From assembly GCF_003073045.1 (NCBI RefSeq), contig NC_037590.1, forward strand, positions 11,985,042-12,049,041: a stretch of 64,000 nt of DNA. The letters run 5' to 3'. Source of the DNA: Pomacea canaliculata (Eukaryota; Mollusca; Gastropoda; Architaenioglossa; Ampullariidae). The notes below the pieces were generated by a model. It ran no database searches. It worked only from the letters and a program-made list of their open reading frames with translations, and was not told the DNA's origin. The translations under genes and the position numbers were made by a program. Every line of letters begins with the position of its first letter. Positions within the stretch are counted from its first letter, which is position 1. Shown piece by piece: positions 22,677 through 35,300 of this stretch.

Positions 22677-24289
22677 ACATTCTGCTGCTACTTTTTCAGA
22701 TCTGATTTCCCGTCTTGCTCCTTCCAGCTTGCGTAATGTTGCTGTGGACACACCAGTTGCTGCAGCAGCTCTTTTCTGATAACTGTGCAGCGGCATCAAA
22801 GTTCGTCCTAATTCTGCTTCGCGTTTAAAGTATTCAGCCACATTTAGAGCTATTTCACGAGCTTGGGCATCAAGTGTTTTTCCTTTTTTCCCTAACAGTG
22901 AAACAGCTGCAACATAAAATTATATTTTGGAAGTTAGTGTTTAAATTCTAAAGCATACTGATAAGAAAAATATTTTAGTGTTATTTCATAATGATTTACC
23001 TTGTATAAAGTAAACCAAAAAATTATGCATTGAAGGTTTTGGGTTTTTTTTTTTGGTCTATGCCCTATTAAATTGTAAATGAGGTAAAGGTACAGAGTTC
23101 CATAGCTTAGTGGCCACAATAGACGTAATAACAAATGTAAGTAGAAGGCAGAGCCCAACCCTCTCCTTCTGAAACTTTTACCTTCCCTGAAAAATCGGGT
23201 ACCCATTTCTACTAATGCAGCTGCAGGGTGAGCGGGGAAAGTGTTCTAGCCACAGACCCAAGCAGCAGGCCTCAAGCCTGTCACCTGCTGCTTCACATTC
23301 CAGCACAATAACCTTAGGTCTAAGGAATCTTCTTTTTTAAACTGCATATATTCATACATTTATCAAGATTCAATATTCTGTAATTTTATGCCTTTGCAAA
23401 GCTATGTGAATTTCAACAACTTGATCTTAAAAAATGCAAATCTTACCTGCTACAGAATCAAAATAGCTACAGCTAGAATTAAATGATTGTAAGTAATGAA
23501 CAAAAGTTTTAGTTAATCATTAACTTATAGTCTACAAACAAAATTTTACACCTATACACTACTCAAGTCGACTTTAAGGTACAGCTGTTTCTGACTAGTG
23601 AACACAACATTATGCCATCTTTAGTGTGTGATATCTTAGAGTTTGAATAAGTGGAAAAAAAGCAATTTTGTAGTTTCACCATGATGCACTCAGCATTGCT
23701 TAATATGCAGCTGATTTTATATCTGTCAAACATGATTTTTTTTTATAGATGCAAACAACAACAAAAATTCCTACACGTAATAAGTACTTAATAATGTTAA
23801 TTTGTTAAGCTTTTTATGGTGACATGCATAAATGATGGAAGTGATGCAGTCAAGATTTAACACAGAAAAATTAACGTTCTATTTTGTTATCGATGATAGA
23901 TTATGTATGTTCCGAATAAGAACATCAGTTTAGGAACACTCACTTCCGTCAACTGGCTTGATCCTGGGTTTATTTTTCTGCTTAGGCTTACAACTTTTCT
24001 TCTTTTTCAGCCTACTGGCTTCGTCGTCTGGTTTCAGCGTGATCATGCCATCGGCAGATTTCTTCTTTCGCTGCTTTTTAGGTTTCGAATTGCTTGACGA
24101 TGATGCAGGAACCGACGTCATCGGCTGTGGATTTTGAGGTGGATTGGGTTGTGGTGGTAAGTGATTAGACATTGCATTGGGGACCACAGCGTGGGCTTGG
24201 GGTGGTGGGAACGCCGTTCGATTTGTGGAATAATTCAGTCCCACCGCAGAATTATCAATCATGCCCATCATCATCATGGGCTCCATCAT
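22677..24289 (-). CDS. Unrecognised Pro/Lys-rich protein with HTH-like module (3' end not resolved)
   Basis: Two exons, 24289-23944 and 22906-22677, join in phase 1. The protein starts MMEPMMMMGMIDNSAVGLNY. It then has a Pro/Gln/Asn-rich stretch (PPQPNPPQNPQPM), a strongly basic region with nuclear-signal-like KPKKQRKKK and RLKKKKSCKPKQKNK, and a roughly 65-residue segment from GKKGKTLDAQAREIALNV through ATGVSTATLRKL. That segment resembles helix-turn-helix modules of transposase-like proteins of invertebrates: an arm, a helix with EYFKREAELGR, then AAAATGVSTATLRKL as recognition helix. The first exon is open from an acceptor at 24414, so translation may begin further upstream. The second exon ends at a GTAAGA donor in phase 0, so the protein continues in an exon I could not fix. 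A DNA-binding, possibly domesticated role is an inference. Confidence 0.6.
23095..23290 (-). repeat. Old SINE-like repeat, copy 2
   Basis: It shares the GGCTATGGAA-type end and several internal words with the sequence at 300-475. It lies in the intron of the HTH-like gene. It is highly diverged and its boundaries are approximate. Confidence 0.4.
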
Positions 24290-24934
24290 GCCCGGGTGGT
24301 GATGAACCGCCACTTTGATGTATTTAGTATAAACAGCTCTAACAAATAATTTTTGGGCACTTTCCCTTATAGTGTCAAGCATCAACACTTTACGTTTATT
24401 GACAAAATCACCACCTAAAAAAGTAAAAAGAAGCAACAAATACTTGCCGCCATCTTTCCTTCACTAACTTCCCTTGTCTCAAATTTTTATATTTGAGTGC
24501 TCTCCCCTGTTGAAACTTGGTAAACTCAGAATGTAAATTTTGAAATACATGTACATGTTTGTCAGACGATCGACCACAGAATGTTGCTGCCAATTTCACC
24601 TTTACTTTTAGAGATCATTTATTAAGTTATTTATCAAAATAGTTTCGTTCTTTTTATGATCAACAGTCTCCACAATAAACTATGATTCCACAAACCTGTA
24701 ACAATTCACAAAACGGTCTTACAGTGGATGCCTTCTCATTGAAATACCCTGGCAATGAAACAGTTGACATGCTGGTAAAGAAGGAAGGGAAACTGATTCA
24801 ACAGACATACTCCTTCAGGTCAGCTTTACTTAAGTCAAAACAATAATTAAAGCCAAACAACAGAAAAGATGGCTCGGACACCATTCCAGCTACATCGATT
24901 TGTCGACTCACTTTATGGGTTAGAGAGAGAACAG

Positions 24935-25478
24935 ATGATCATCTCCTCCACTTTCGAGCAACTGTTGTATGGTCAATCTGATTTTCCGTCAGGCCAAGCG
25001 GTCTTGTGTATATTTTTGTGTGGGAACAGTGACATATGATGTGGTCATTTAAAGCGCAGAAGTCTGCGAAGAGCTCCCGTTTTGATTGCAGGTGCCAACG
25101 CCATGTCTTCCCATGATAAGTTCCTTGTTTGTGTTATCATCTCCCACTTTGGCATTTAGGTCTCCCTTAATGATCTTCAGGTCTCTTTTTGATGTGCGGT
25201 CAAGCAGAGACTGCAGGGAACTGTAGAAGTCTTCTTTTTCCTCTTCATCTACTGCATGGTATTGGATGATAGTGATCTTCCTTCCTTTAGCATTGAATCT
25301 TGTTGACATGAGCCGTGCCAAGACTGGTTCCCAGGCCATCAGTGCCTTTGTTGACATCAGTAGTGCTACTCCTTGGTTATGATCGTGGTCCAGGTCTTTG
25401 TGGCTCAAGTAAATAATGGTTTCTCCTGATGTTAGTCTGGTCTGGCCTCTTCTTTCCCATCTGGTTTTGCATAACCCA
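24935..25478 (-). mobile_element. Non-LTR retrotransposon endonuclease fragment
   Basis: The open minus-strand frame encodes an APE-type endonuclease: RLTSGETIIYLSHKD, GVALLMSTKA, then KGDLNAKVGDDN (usual GDFNAK), MGRHGVGTCNQNG and, after a frame change, ELFADFCALND and NQIDHTTVARKWRR. The style is RTE-like/CFDP2-like and probably the same family as the RT fragment in DTWD1. It is incomplete and inactive; no RT follows it. Confidence 0.85.
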
Positions 25479-25690
25479 TTTTTTTTTTTATATGAGTGGG
25501 TCGTTAGTCCAAAGCAAAACCCCCAACCTAGAGGGCCAGGGTGCAAATTTTAGTGTGGCCTCTCCATTGACAGACCTGTTCAGCTTGGTTAGATCTGCCA
25601 GGAGCACAAGGCTCCTGCCAACTTAGCTCTATGGATCGACAAGGCACACAAGCCACCACACCTCTACAAAGTAAGTTGCCAACTGGTGAA
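25479..25690 (-). mobile_element. SINE with A-rich tail, copy 1
   Basis: On the minus strand about 200 bp end in an A run (T run at 25479-25489 on plus). It closely matches 56184-56420, for instance AGGAGCCTTGTGCTCCTGGC and the GGGTTTTGCTTT/GGGTTTCGCTTT stretch before the tail. It abuts the endonuclease fragment. Any tRNA-like head is unclear. Confidence 0.75.
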
Positions 25691-26902
25691 GGCTATCACA
25701 GCTTTACCCAATAAATTTCTTCACACTTTGTGATTGTCATTTGCTACATTAAAGTGTTCCATTTGGATTCACACACCACATACTCAAGAGTCAATTTATA
25801 AAATGTGACAAAGCCACATTTTCAGGCAAATATAATACTTTATATATTTAGAGTTTGTGTTTGATGTACTTTAAAATTTTATAAAATCCTAGATTGGAGT
25901 GTCAGTATATAAGCTCATTTTTACAACACAGTGTATGAAAGGGCTAAAATAATTTTCCAAATCCTTAAAAGTGAGTGAAACTAATGGCCTCTACAAAAAA
26001 CTCTTGTACTTATTAATACCCTTTGCATCTGTTCATGTCCAGGGTGCACAAACTGATAAGCACGGGCTAGTTGAGAAGAAAATAATACACATCCAACCAT
26101 ACTTAGGCTGTCACTCAGCATTTTGAATACTCTGTGAAAGCTTGTAGCTTTGAACATTGATATGCAGAAGAACAGTTTTTCAAAAGAAATCACCAAGAAT
26201 TATGAAAAAAATAGGCGATGCTCAAGTTCCATGCAATACACCAATAATTGCACCCTCAGTCCCAAACACTCCAACAAATCAGATTATCAAAATCGAATTT
26301 GTTGTTCCAACTAATTGTGAAGATTGTAAATTATAAGCATTGTATTTTTGGTTTGCAATATGAACACCTTTTTCTATAGAACAAGAGAACAGAGTAGTGC
26401 TTCAATATGTGTTGCCAGATCACCTAATACAGCACACCTGGTGAAAAATAACACTAATACACAGTTGTAAGTTGTTGTACCTTTATTGTGGTGATCGCTT
26501 GCTTTTTCTACTACAGCAACCGCCAAACCAAACCTTTTGCCTCTGTTTTAGTCCTCTACCAACTGCTGGTTGAGGTTGTGATAGTTGCTCTTCTCTCTTT
26601 CACAGCTACTTTCTTTAACAAACCTTTCTCTTCTAAAGTTTCCATTCTTATTTTCATCATTCACAGGAATTCAGACAATGAAACTTTATGTCTTTCACAT
26701 TCATTTGTCCCCACAGCTAGAGTCTAAGCAAGCCTCTACTACATATGCAGTCTCCAGTAGCTATTAATTCTGACAAGCTCAATCATAATGTAGTATGGTG
26801 TTCACTTAAACCATTTAAAACAAAATTATAATGCTGGAATTAATATATACTGTCAGTATTTGAGTGAACAGATGTCATCAGAATTAAAGCTTTTCATAAT
26901 AT

Positions 26903-27049
26903 TTAATAGGTTCCTCCAGGAACACCAGAGGCCGTGGACATCAGACTATACAGGACTGTTGCTGCTTTATAGTTGACTGCCAGTTTCATATTGAAAGATG
27001 GTCTCCAAGAGTAACCAAGATGGGCACCACCATCAATGTTGAATGACAT
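26903..27049 (-). CDS. Unrecognised 48-residue ORF
   Basis: A short ATG-to-stop frame reading MSFNIDGGAHLGYSWRPSFN and continuing with alternating hydrophobic residues to ASGVPGGTY. Composition looks protein-like rather than AT-rich noise. It could be an isolated exon, a gene fragment or chance. No family is recognised and no splice context was fixed. Confidence 0.25.
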   Translation of the reverse strand: MSFNIDGGAHLGYSWRPSFNMKLAVNYKAATVLYSLMSTASGVPGGTY

Positions 27050-27352
27050 GGCGGTCGCTGACATTTATCAAAAGTCTACATCAGTAAATTAATAACTACA
27101 CTACCATTTAAATATCTAAAGCATTATACTTTAATAATCTACACAAACCCCCCCTCCCCCAACAATATTCAACAAACACTTTACTCACAGAGGATAAGTC
27201 TGTCAGCCAATTTACAATATAGTAATATTATAACTATACAATGCATTTATAGACAGGTGTAGAAACACATTTTAGATTAGGCATTATGTACCTTCATGAA
27301 CACACACATACTACACACAGCACATGAATTATTCAATGCCCGTCTTTATCTT

Positions 27353-28591
27353 TCAAGTAAGAGCCCTCCTCATTTCCATCTCCCACAATCTCTCCTTTCT
27401 CTCTTTCCTTCTCTGTTCTTTTCTAGAAAGTGTTCTCACATTTGGTTTCCTCTGACTGCTTTTCTGAATACTGTGAACACTATGGACAGCTGATGTATCA
27501 TACGGTTGAAAATGAGTTATCTTACTTTCGCCATTTTTGTTTCCAAGACCTTTTCTATCCCTCTTTAGGCATGTTTTCACAGGATATTTCTGACCCTGTC
27601 CATAAGGTCCTAATCCTCTGTTATCCTCCCAACCACTCTTCAACAACATACGATAGCCTACATTTGATGGAGGAATCAAAAATGCATGGTCTCTTGGTTT
27701 GAGACCTACATTAAAAAGATGTACAGTGGATGTCAAATGAGTCTTTTTATTATCACATTGTATCTGGCACACATCACAGTAAAATTTTACATTTGGCAAG
27801 ACTGGTGTGTTGATATGGGGCTGGAGTGTGCCATCTCTTCTTTCCCTTTGAATCTTCTCGATGAAATGTACTACAGAACTATGACCCCGGCTTTGTGCCA
27901 ACTGCACTGCTGTTTGCCCAGCATTGTTGGTCTGAGATAAATCAGCTCCTGAGTCAACAAGACATTTCAGCACTTCTGAGTGGCCTTCAAATGCAGCACA
28001 CATTGCTGCTGTCCACCCAAACATGTCTGAGACATTTATATTAATCCCGAGGCTAATCAGATTCTGAATCGGCTCCACCTCACCATTCTGAGAACACCAA
28101 AGAAACTTTGCCTCTTTCTGAGTAAGAAGTTGTAGACTGTGATGTTTCTGACAATTTGCAGTCACTTTCATCCAAGGTCTCGGTGACATACTTGTCTGCA
28201 ATTTGGCTTTGGCATCTTTAGATGAAGTCTTGCCTACTTCTATAATTCCAGTAGCACATAATTTCATAGCTTTATTATTGTCACAATCATTTTTGACATA
28301 TTTTGATCGTTCATTTTTAGATTTTTTAAGTCTTTTATCCTCACATTCTTGCTGCCATTGGTTCCCCTGCTGTTCAGTTTCACATGCTTTTGCTGTTTTT
28401 AAAGACACTGAGGCAGGTAATGATAGGAGTTCTTCATAGAAGGACCTCGCCTCATCCCCACCAAGTGAAATCTGTTTCACAAGCGCTGGATTCTGCCTCA
28501 GTGATCTTTCTCTGTGACCATTTGGGTTATCTTCAGGTTTTACAAATTCTATTAAATGTGCATGCTCTCTGTTTGTTGCAGAAAAGGCCAT
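27353..28591 (-). CDS. GPANK1: G-patch and ankyrin-repeat protein GPANK1
   Basis: 412 residues in a single uninterrupted exon, slightly longer than human GPANK1 (356). Domain order matches: an N-terminal ARSFYEELL segment, a low-complexity Lys-rich spacer, two ankyrin repeats (about residues 180-245, with DMFGWTAAMCAAFEGH and NNAGQTAVQLAQSRGH), a C2H2-like finger (FYCDVCQIQCDNKKTHLTST), a G-patch (about residues 315-360, GYRMLLKSGWEDNRGLGPYG and KRDRKGLG) and the basic tail VRTLSRKEQRRKERKERLWE. The G-patch suggests interaction with an RNA helicase; the exact role is not known. A TTTCAG acceptor just upstream of the start indicates an untranslated first exon. A short ATG ACA TGA uORF precedes the start, and MAFSATN is the first ATG of the long frame. 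Confidence 0.94.
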   Translation of the reverse strand: MAFSATNREHAHLIEFVKPEDNPNGHRERSLRQNPALVKQISLGGDEARSFYEELLSLPASVSLKTAKACETEQQGNQWQQECEDKRLKKSKNERSKYVKNDCDNNKAMKLCATGIIEVGKTSSKDAKAKLQTSMSPRPWMKVTANCQKHHSLQLLTQKEAKFLWCSQNGEVEPIQNLISLGININVSDMFGWTAAMCAAFEGHSEVLKCLVDSGADLSQTNNAGQTAVQLAQSRGHSSVVHFIEKIQRERRDGTLQPHINTPVLPNVKFYCDVCQIQCDNKKTHLTSTVHLFNVGLKPRDHAFLIPPSNVGYRMLLKSGWEDNRGLGPYGQGQKYPVKTCLKRDRKGLGNKNGESKITHFQPYDTSAVHSVHSIQKSSQRKPNVRTLSRKEQRRKERKERLWEMEMRRALT

Positions 28592-29344
28592 ATTTGTTCA
28601 TGTCATCTGTACAATCTGAAAAAAAATATGACGCCTTTAGTTATGTCAATTTCTATTTTTTAACTATTGTAAATGTGAACTTGTTTCTGACCCTGACTAA
28701 TAATTGATAATTGATTTGGACAGCAATTTATAACTCAAACTTCATTTTGAGTTGTTCATGGATATTTTCTCCTGCTCCTAGGAAGCAGTCAAAACTCCGT
28801 TCATCGTATATAATTTATTAATGAATCGCTGCAGCTTTCATAGCTGCAATAAATTCATTTATTAATAATATTAATAGCAAGCGGTCACATAAAGATCATT
28901 AGCGAAGGCATGTTGATAAAGTTTTAGGACCATTTTCATCTATCATCATTGTAGCAACATATTTAACAAATACATATTATTGTAGTTTGTCAATTGAAAA
29001 GCCTTTCTCAGTTTTCGACAAATTCGGTGTCTAATAAGAAACAATGTTTTACAAAACTTAAAAGCTTACATTCATTTAGTTATTGCTCCAGCCACTAGCT
29101 TGTTTCGGTGTTCCAACCACGGACATGTAATACTGGTTCGTGCTCCAACCAATCTCGATACGTTTCTTCCTTACTTGCGGAATTTTCATCCTTTTGGCTG
29201 ATCATAAAAATTAATAATAAATGCAAGATGTAGAAAAATAACCATACATTTCTATAATTAATTCATTTATTCATTACATTTGAAGATTTTTGTTACCGAT
29301 ATTTTACATACTTTAGTTTACGTTGCTTAGGTGATAGCCTCAAA
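28592..29344. promoter_or_regulatory. Shared upstream region of GPANK1 (minus) and TEX47 (plus)
   Basis: Only about 750 bp separate the two start codons, including the GPANK1 5' UTR intron. Just before the TEX47 ATG lies GTTGCTTAGGTGAT (29322-29335), a degenerate RFX X-box-like motif (four mismatches to GTTGCCATGGTAAC as I count it). Confidence 0.5.
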
Positions 29345-32300
29345 ATGGCGAACGAAGAAGGAGCACTCGATGATCCATTGTTTGAATCTGAACGCACGTC
29401 CCTTCTTGAAGTTATTGAAGAAAGAAACAGATCTTTAAGTAAGGTAAAAGAAAAATGAAGAAACTTTATATAGATCCAAGTATATCCATAACAATGCACA
29501 CACAAAATCACGATAAATTCGTTTAAACTAATACACATTATCTCGATCCTTTTTTCTGATTATTCCACAGTTTTAAAATATAATAACTTTAAACAATTTA
29601 TCAGTGTCGTCAGAATAAACCCCATCACAATGCGTATCAGTCAAATGCATTCGTCTGTGGACGAAAGCTTCTTATTTACACCTCCATTTCTCGATCATAC
29701 AAATAGTAATTCCTAGTATAATCATATACATGCACCCTTCATGATAAATCCTTTTTGGGTGTGTGTCTGTAAAGCATTTATAAAATGCAGAGGGTTTAAA
29801 CTAGGTGTAGTAAGATAGATCAGCTTATATAAAACTGGAAAGAAGCCCAGTGTTTTATAACTGAATGCTTGCTTTTTCTTTAAATGTTAAACAGCTGAGC
29901 ATGTAACAAGAAGTACATCAAAATAGTATGTATATGAGAAGTGCCCGTACACACTTACCGCTTTATGTGACAGGTATTTTGAGATCTAGCCTACACTGTA
30001 AGCTGAACATGTACATTTGGTAAAGCAGATTACATTTATCTCTTAAGTCTGATGAGAATTATTGACACTTAGCCAGGTTGGAAATCAGCGAAAAGAAACA
30101 CATTGACCACACGGTAAGGCTTATCACATCTGCTCTGAAACAAATCTTATCAAGTGCTGAACTGAGGGTTCAAACACATGAAACATGTATATGCATGCAT
30201 ATCCCTACCCCCATCCCTGCTCCAACACACAACAGAGGACGAGGTAGGGTAGGAAAGAGGGGGAAAACACATATATGGTCAAAAAGTGTGTGAGACAGCT
30301 TGGACAATCTCAAATTTTATGCAAAGTATAATGAATATTTCAGTAATGTGTAACTGCAGAATTGAGAGAAAAGATCTTATGGTCGCTAAACTCTTTACGA
30401 TCATTCTGAAGAGACAATTAGTTTACTATTTACACTACATTTACTGTGTGTACCCATTCTGTCAAATAGGGTAAGGCTTATCAGCAGTTCATAAAACCTG
30501 TGGTTTTATTGCTACCTTAATGAGTCATTGCTTTTAGTACTGTGAGAATTTAAGTCTGCTGGAATGACATCACTTCAAACTGTAGAGGCAGAAAGCACAA
30601 AACAAACTTTAGGAGAAGGGAATGCAGAAGCTGGTGCAGGGGTTAAATACAAAAACAGACAAAAGATCCAGAGCACTAAAGGCCATGAAAAGGTGTTTGA
30701 CTGGCCCAAGAAAAGCCTTTATGAAGCACATTGGGTTGATTCAGTCAGTGAAACTCAGGTGCGTTGCTGTTTACTTCGAAGCTTTTGATATTTTTGCTTC
30801 CAATCTTTCCCATGTTATATAAATTTGATTGAAGCTGAGCTTTCAGCTAGATGAAATCTTTACTTTTTATTCCTCTAAAGTTTCAGTTTCTGAGTGGTCA
30901 TTTCACTAAGCTATGATTTGATTTTGGTTTTTTAATTTGCTGTCTTGTTGCAGAAAAATCTAATACACCGTGTGTTCTTCATTTCCCGACTTGGAGAGAG
31001 TGTCATTAACAGAACAGATGTTGGAAGTCAGTTAAAATTTTGGTATTATTTTGTTCTATGTTCTTCTAGATTTCTACGGTCTTTACCTTATTTTCAAATA
31101 AAGAAAATTCAGTGACAGTACACTTTCTCTCATCTTGACCCTGTAGTCTGGAGCACATTAATTTTCTTTATCTGACATTAAGATAATGTATACTATTTCA
31201 AAAAATCTTGAAAAATCCATCTTCTCTGATCTGTATACAAATTCAAACAGTCACACCCTCTCCACACATGCATGCACTTTTTCTGGTTTTTTTTTCTTTC
31301 CAAATTGTCAGGGTTGAAGGAATAGATGGGCTGATTGGATGACATAAGTGTTTTAAGTATAAAACTTTTATTTCCATTTGCTGTGTACATTTGACTGTAT
31401 GAGCTGTTTGGGTGGACAAAAGTATTTTTTGTGGGTTTCTTACCCTAAATATTATAGGCTTTCCTATCAGGGGAAGCTGGAGGTATGTCTGTATAAATCT
31501 TTATTAATTTTTTTCATTATTGTTCCCAGCTTGGTGGTGACATTAGTAGGAAAATATACAGTCTTGTACTGCTCAAAATTTGACACACTGTTTAACTATT
31601 ATGACTGGAGGTTTTTATTGATACTGATTATGCTGATAAGATAATTTTGATAATGGTGAATAGTTTGGGACCTTACCACAGTTTATTTTTATCATTTCTG
31701 GAAAGTTTTAAATTGCATTAATGTATTTTTTTCAGATTATTATGAACTTTTCATCAAGCGGCTGAAAAATGATTTTCAGACAGAGCCAATAACAGGACTT
31801 ATGCTCATCTACATGAAGTATGTTGTTCATGTTATGGAGGTCAGTAAGCATTTGCATCATTGCTGTACATATCGATAAGCATGAATTACATGCTTTTATA
31901 AAACACACCTTCACGTGCATGCAGATTGTCTCCCTGTGGGTGTGTGTGCTTGCATTCGCATGCACACTTGAGTACAATACAAGTAACTGCCCTTTCTTAG
32001 ATTCTGATTGAATTTTTACAGGAATTCTTCTTTTGTCTATGGTAAGGTCATAGGGTATGTTTTGTTTGTGTACTTCATTGCTTTACAGCATCTTTATTTT
32101 AAGATGTATTAATTCTTTATAATTCTTTACCTATAACTTAACTATCTTAACTAAAAATAAGAATCGACAATGTATGTGACAAGGGCATCATTTAGAATAC
32201 ATCCTGTGAAAGAGGGAGCACAAATATGTGCATTAATTCACTCATCCCTTGACTAGTAACAGTTGACTCACCACTGATACCTGTTAGGCGATGGTGAGCC

Positions 32301-35300
32301 AGTACTATACGGGAACAACAAGGCAGTTCTTCTTCTGTTCACCTCAGCATTGATCCCTTTCCAAGATAGTTTGAAGAATAGTTTTAGACAGAACCACTTG
32401 GCCAGATCAGACCAGACTGTGCTGCTTGACTGGTGCAAGAAGGGGTTTCTGATATCCTTCAAGGGTGGAGACTGTGTACAGTCATGCATGGTTTTATGTA
32501 CTTGTATGTGATCTGGAGCAGCCTTCTCAGGCACTTTCTCATATTTCTGGCTTTTCTTTTCTGTATTGGAAAGCAGAGTTCATGTTACAAATCTGTACTG
32601 CAGGGTTAGGAATTATGAAGAACTTGTACAATCAGTACTTTTAAGCAAACTTACTGATGTTGCTGCACAGTATAAACTTCTCCATTCTGGCCATTGTAGC
32701 TGTCATTGTTGCTACCAAGATGGAGCTGTGACTTTGGAATGAGTGACTCCCAAGTACTTAAAGCTATTCACTTCCTCAAACTGTACCTTGTTCATGTAGA
32801 TCTCTGCTTTGTTCTTGCTGTTGGCCCTAACTTTGGTCTTGTCAGTCTTTGTCTCCATTCCGTATGTATTTGAACTGTCTGAGAAACTTTTTGCAAGAGA
32901 GAGAGCAAGAATATATGAGCACTTATGTCCAAGTGGTAGAGCATTCAAGAGTGCACATGCTGAAGAGGAAGATGCATGGCAGTTGGCCCTTTCCATCATA
33001 GCTTTAGGAGTTGTTGAGATGCAAGCTCCCCAACCATGAGAAGTGAAATAAATAAATGCATTAACCATTAATCACCATATTTCACTTGTTTCAAACTCAT
33101 CTGGCATATCATGCTGCTTTTTTGTTCTCACAGTCATCAGCAGACATGATTCTTGAGCTAGCAAAGGAAATGGCTGAAGAAGAAAAGCGACCAAAAGGCC
33201 ACTTTATGAAGTCTAAGATCCTGATCATCTCTCATGACATAACTGTGGTAACTAGAGGCTATTTAAAAAAATAAAACACTATGAATATAATCTTTCATTA
33301 TGCCTGCTGGACTCTTCTGGTTTAATGTCACAATCACTGACAAAGACATGTGCAACATTAAGATAAACATGACTAACCCCAAGTTATACATAATAAAAGG
33401 TGGATGGTGACAGTCAGGAATTATAATGAGCTTCTATCCCATACAACACTTCAACATAATTTAGCATCTGATGAGTTTTCATTTTTTGGTAAAAGATACT
33501 CAATATTTAAAAAAGGCCTGCATCATTTTTGCAAATCGCTCAACGAAAAGGTTGTCAGGCTCAACAATACTAAGAGGTACATACTTGACGAACGCCTATG
33601 AGTTGATGGGCTTTTCTTAGTCTTTATTGTGTCATATCTGAGATTTATTCTTAACAAGGTTTTTAATATTTTTAAAAAGGAGATCCAGTGGTCTGTGTTT
33701 GTATTTGTGTGTGTGTGTGTGAGAGAGAAATAGTGTGTGTGAATAGTAATAACAATGTACACAAATGCAGATATGCAAATATTTGGAAGTGTACAGATGT
33801 GTGTATTTGTGGTTGGCTGCAAACCTTTCTAGGTTTTTTTTTTTTTTTTTAGAGACAATATCAGTCCTGGAATTTCCGCACGTTGGACATTGTGGAACCA
33901 GGGATAGAAGCCTATGAGCCAGGAGAAAGTACAGAAAATCTTGTTATAGAACTTCTTACCCAGCTACTGAGATTAGGAAACTTTTTGGCCAAACAACCAA
34001 AGGTATATGCATTTTAGTGTCATATTTCTGTTGTATAATTGTTGATAATTAACAGTCATTTACTCAGAATACATTTTTCCTTCTGTCTTTTTTTTTTTAA
34101 AGAGAGTATTCTTGAATTTTGTTTATTTTACAGTGGGTCTTTTTGTTTTTGTTTTGGTAACTCTTTAGGTTGATTTTGAATTATTTTTTATAGGCAAAAA
34201 AAGCATTATAAACTTGCACCCCTCACTATATTCTGATTAAATTATTTATATTTATTATACCTACATAAATTCTAATTGATAAGGGATAACAGGATACCTA
34301 ATATAAAATTAAGTAGTATCAAACTCAAATTCTTTGTTTTGCATTTGTGAAAAATAACACTGTCGTAAAGAAAAGTCCCACAATGCCTATAGTTGATTTG
34401 CAAATTAAGCTTCTTAATTAATGATTGGTTTTGCTCATTACTTTATTTTTATAATGTGTACACAAGTTTACAATTAAAAAAAGTAATGGAAATCTGGTGC
34501 GAATGATTTTGTCACTTTATGGTGATTGTGAGCATTAAGGGGAAGCATGCACAGCCACACAGTGAATTATGACAATATATATATATTATCAGGATCCTGG
34601 TAAAGTGATAAATCAACAAATGTTAAGTCTTACAAGTGCTACAGAAACACTTTTGCCAGCAGTGATATTCATGGGGATTGCTAGAGATTGAAAAAGGCCA
34701 GCAACTGGCTTTTAATATTACCACCATTTTCTGTCTTCTTGCCAGCTTAACTTAAAGAATGCAATGGATTCTTTGCATGATAAAGTTCCAGAACTTCTTC
34801 CACAGCAAGGTTTGTACAAATAGCTGAATTTCACAAAGCATTTGCTTTAGCATTATAATGGAAGTGCTTTGTTGTTCTTTGTTGACATATAGTATGTGCA
34901 ATTGGTTATTTTAAACTTTAAAGTTAAACATAATGAGAAGGTGGGAAAGTGAGCACTTTCCTAATGGAGCTTCTATGAAGTATATCTTTTTTCATGAAAA
35001 AAAACCTAAGTTGTGACCAACTTAATTGTTGTGTTTTGTCTTCACTTACAAAAATGCTTTAAGTATACTTTGGGGCACCTTGTCAACTTTTCATAATGCT
35101 ACAATGTTATTTTATATAGCTGTGGTACACTTTTTGCTGGAGGAGAATGATCCATGTATGATGACACCAAGTGAATATGTTGAAATGCACACAAGTCCAT
35201 TTGACATCATTCTTGACAGTGGTATGCATGGATGCTTTTTTCTCTTTATCAGTATCAAACTGACACTTTAATTTTTTCTTCAGAAAAGGTTAACAAAAAG

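Noticed and set aside
24725-24830. Plus-strand PGNETVDMLVKKEG, resembling the end of a LINE RNase H domain
   Set aside because: Only a short stretch, no neighbouring RNase H motifs, and overlapping words on the other strand belong to the endonuclease fragment; not strong enough to call.
33700-33745. (TG)n/(AG)n tract and similar short microsatellites (also 12770-12785, 35508-35560, 37561-37576)
   Set aside because: Ordinary simple repeats with no sign of function.
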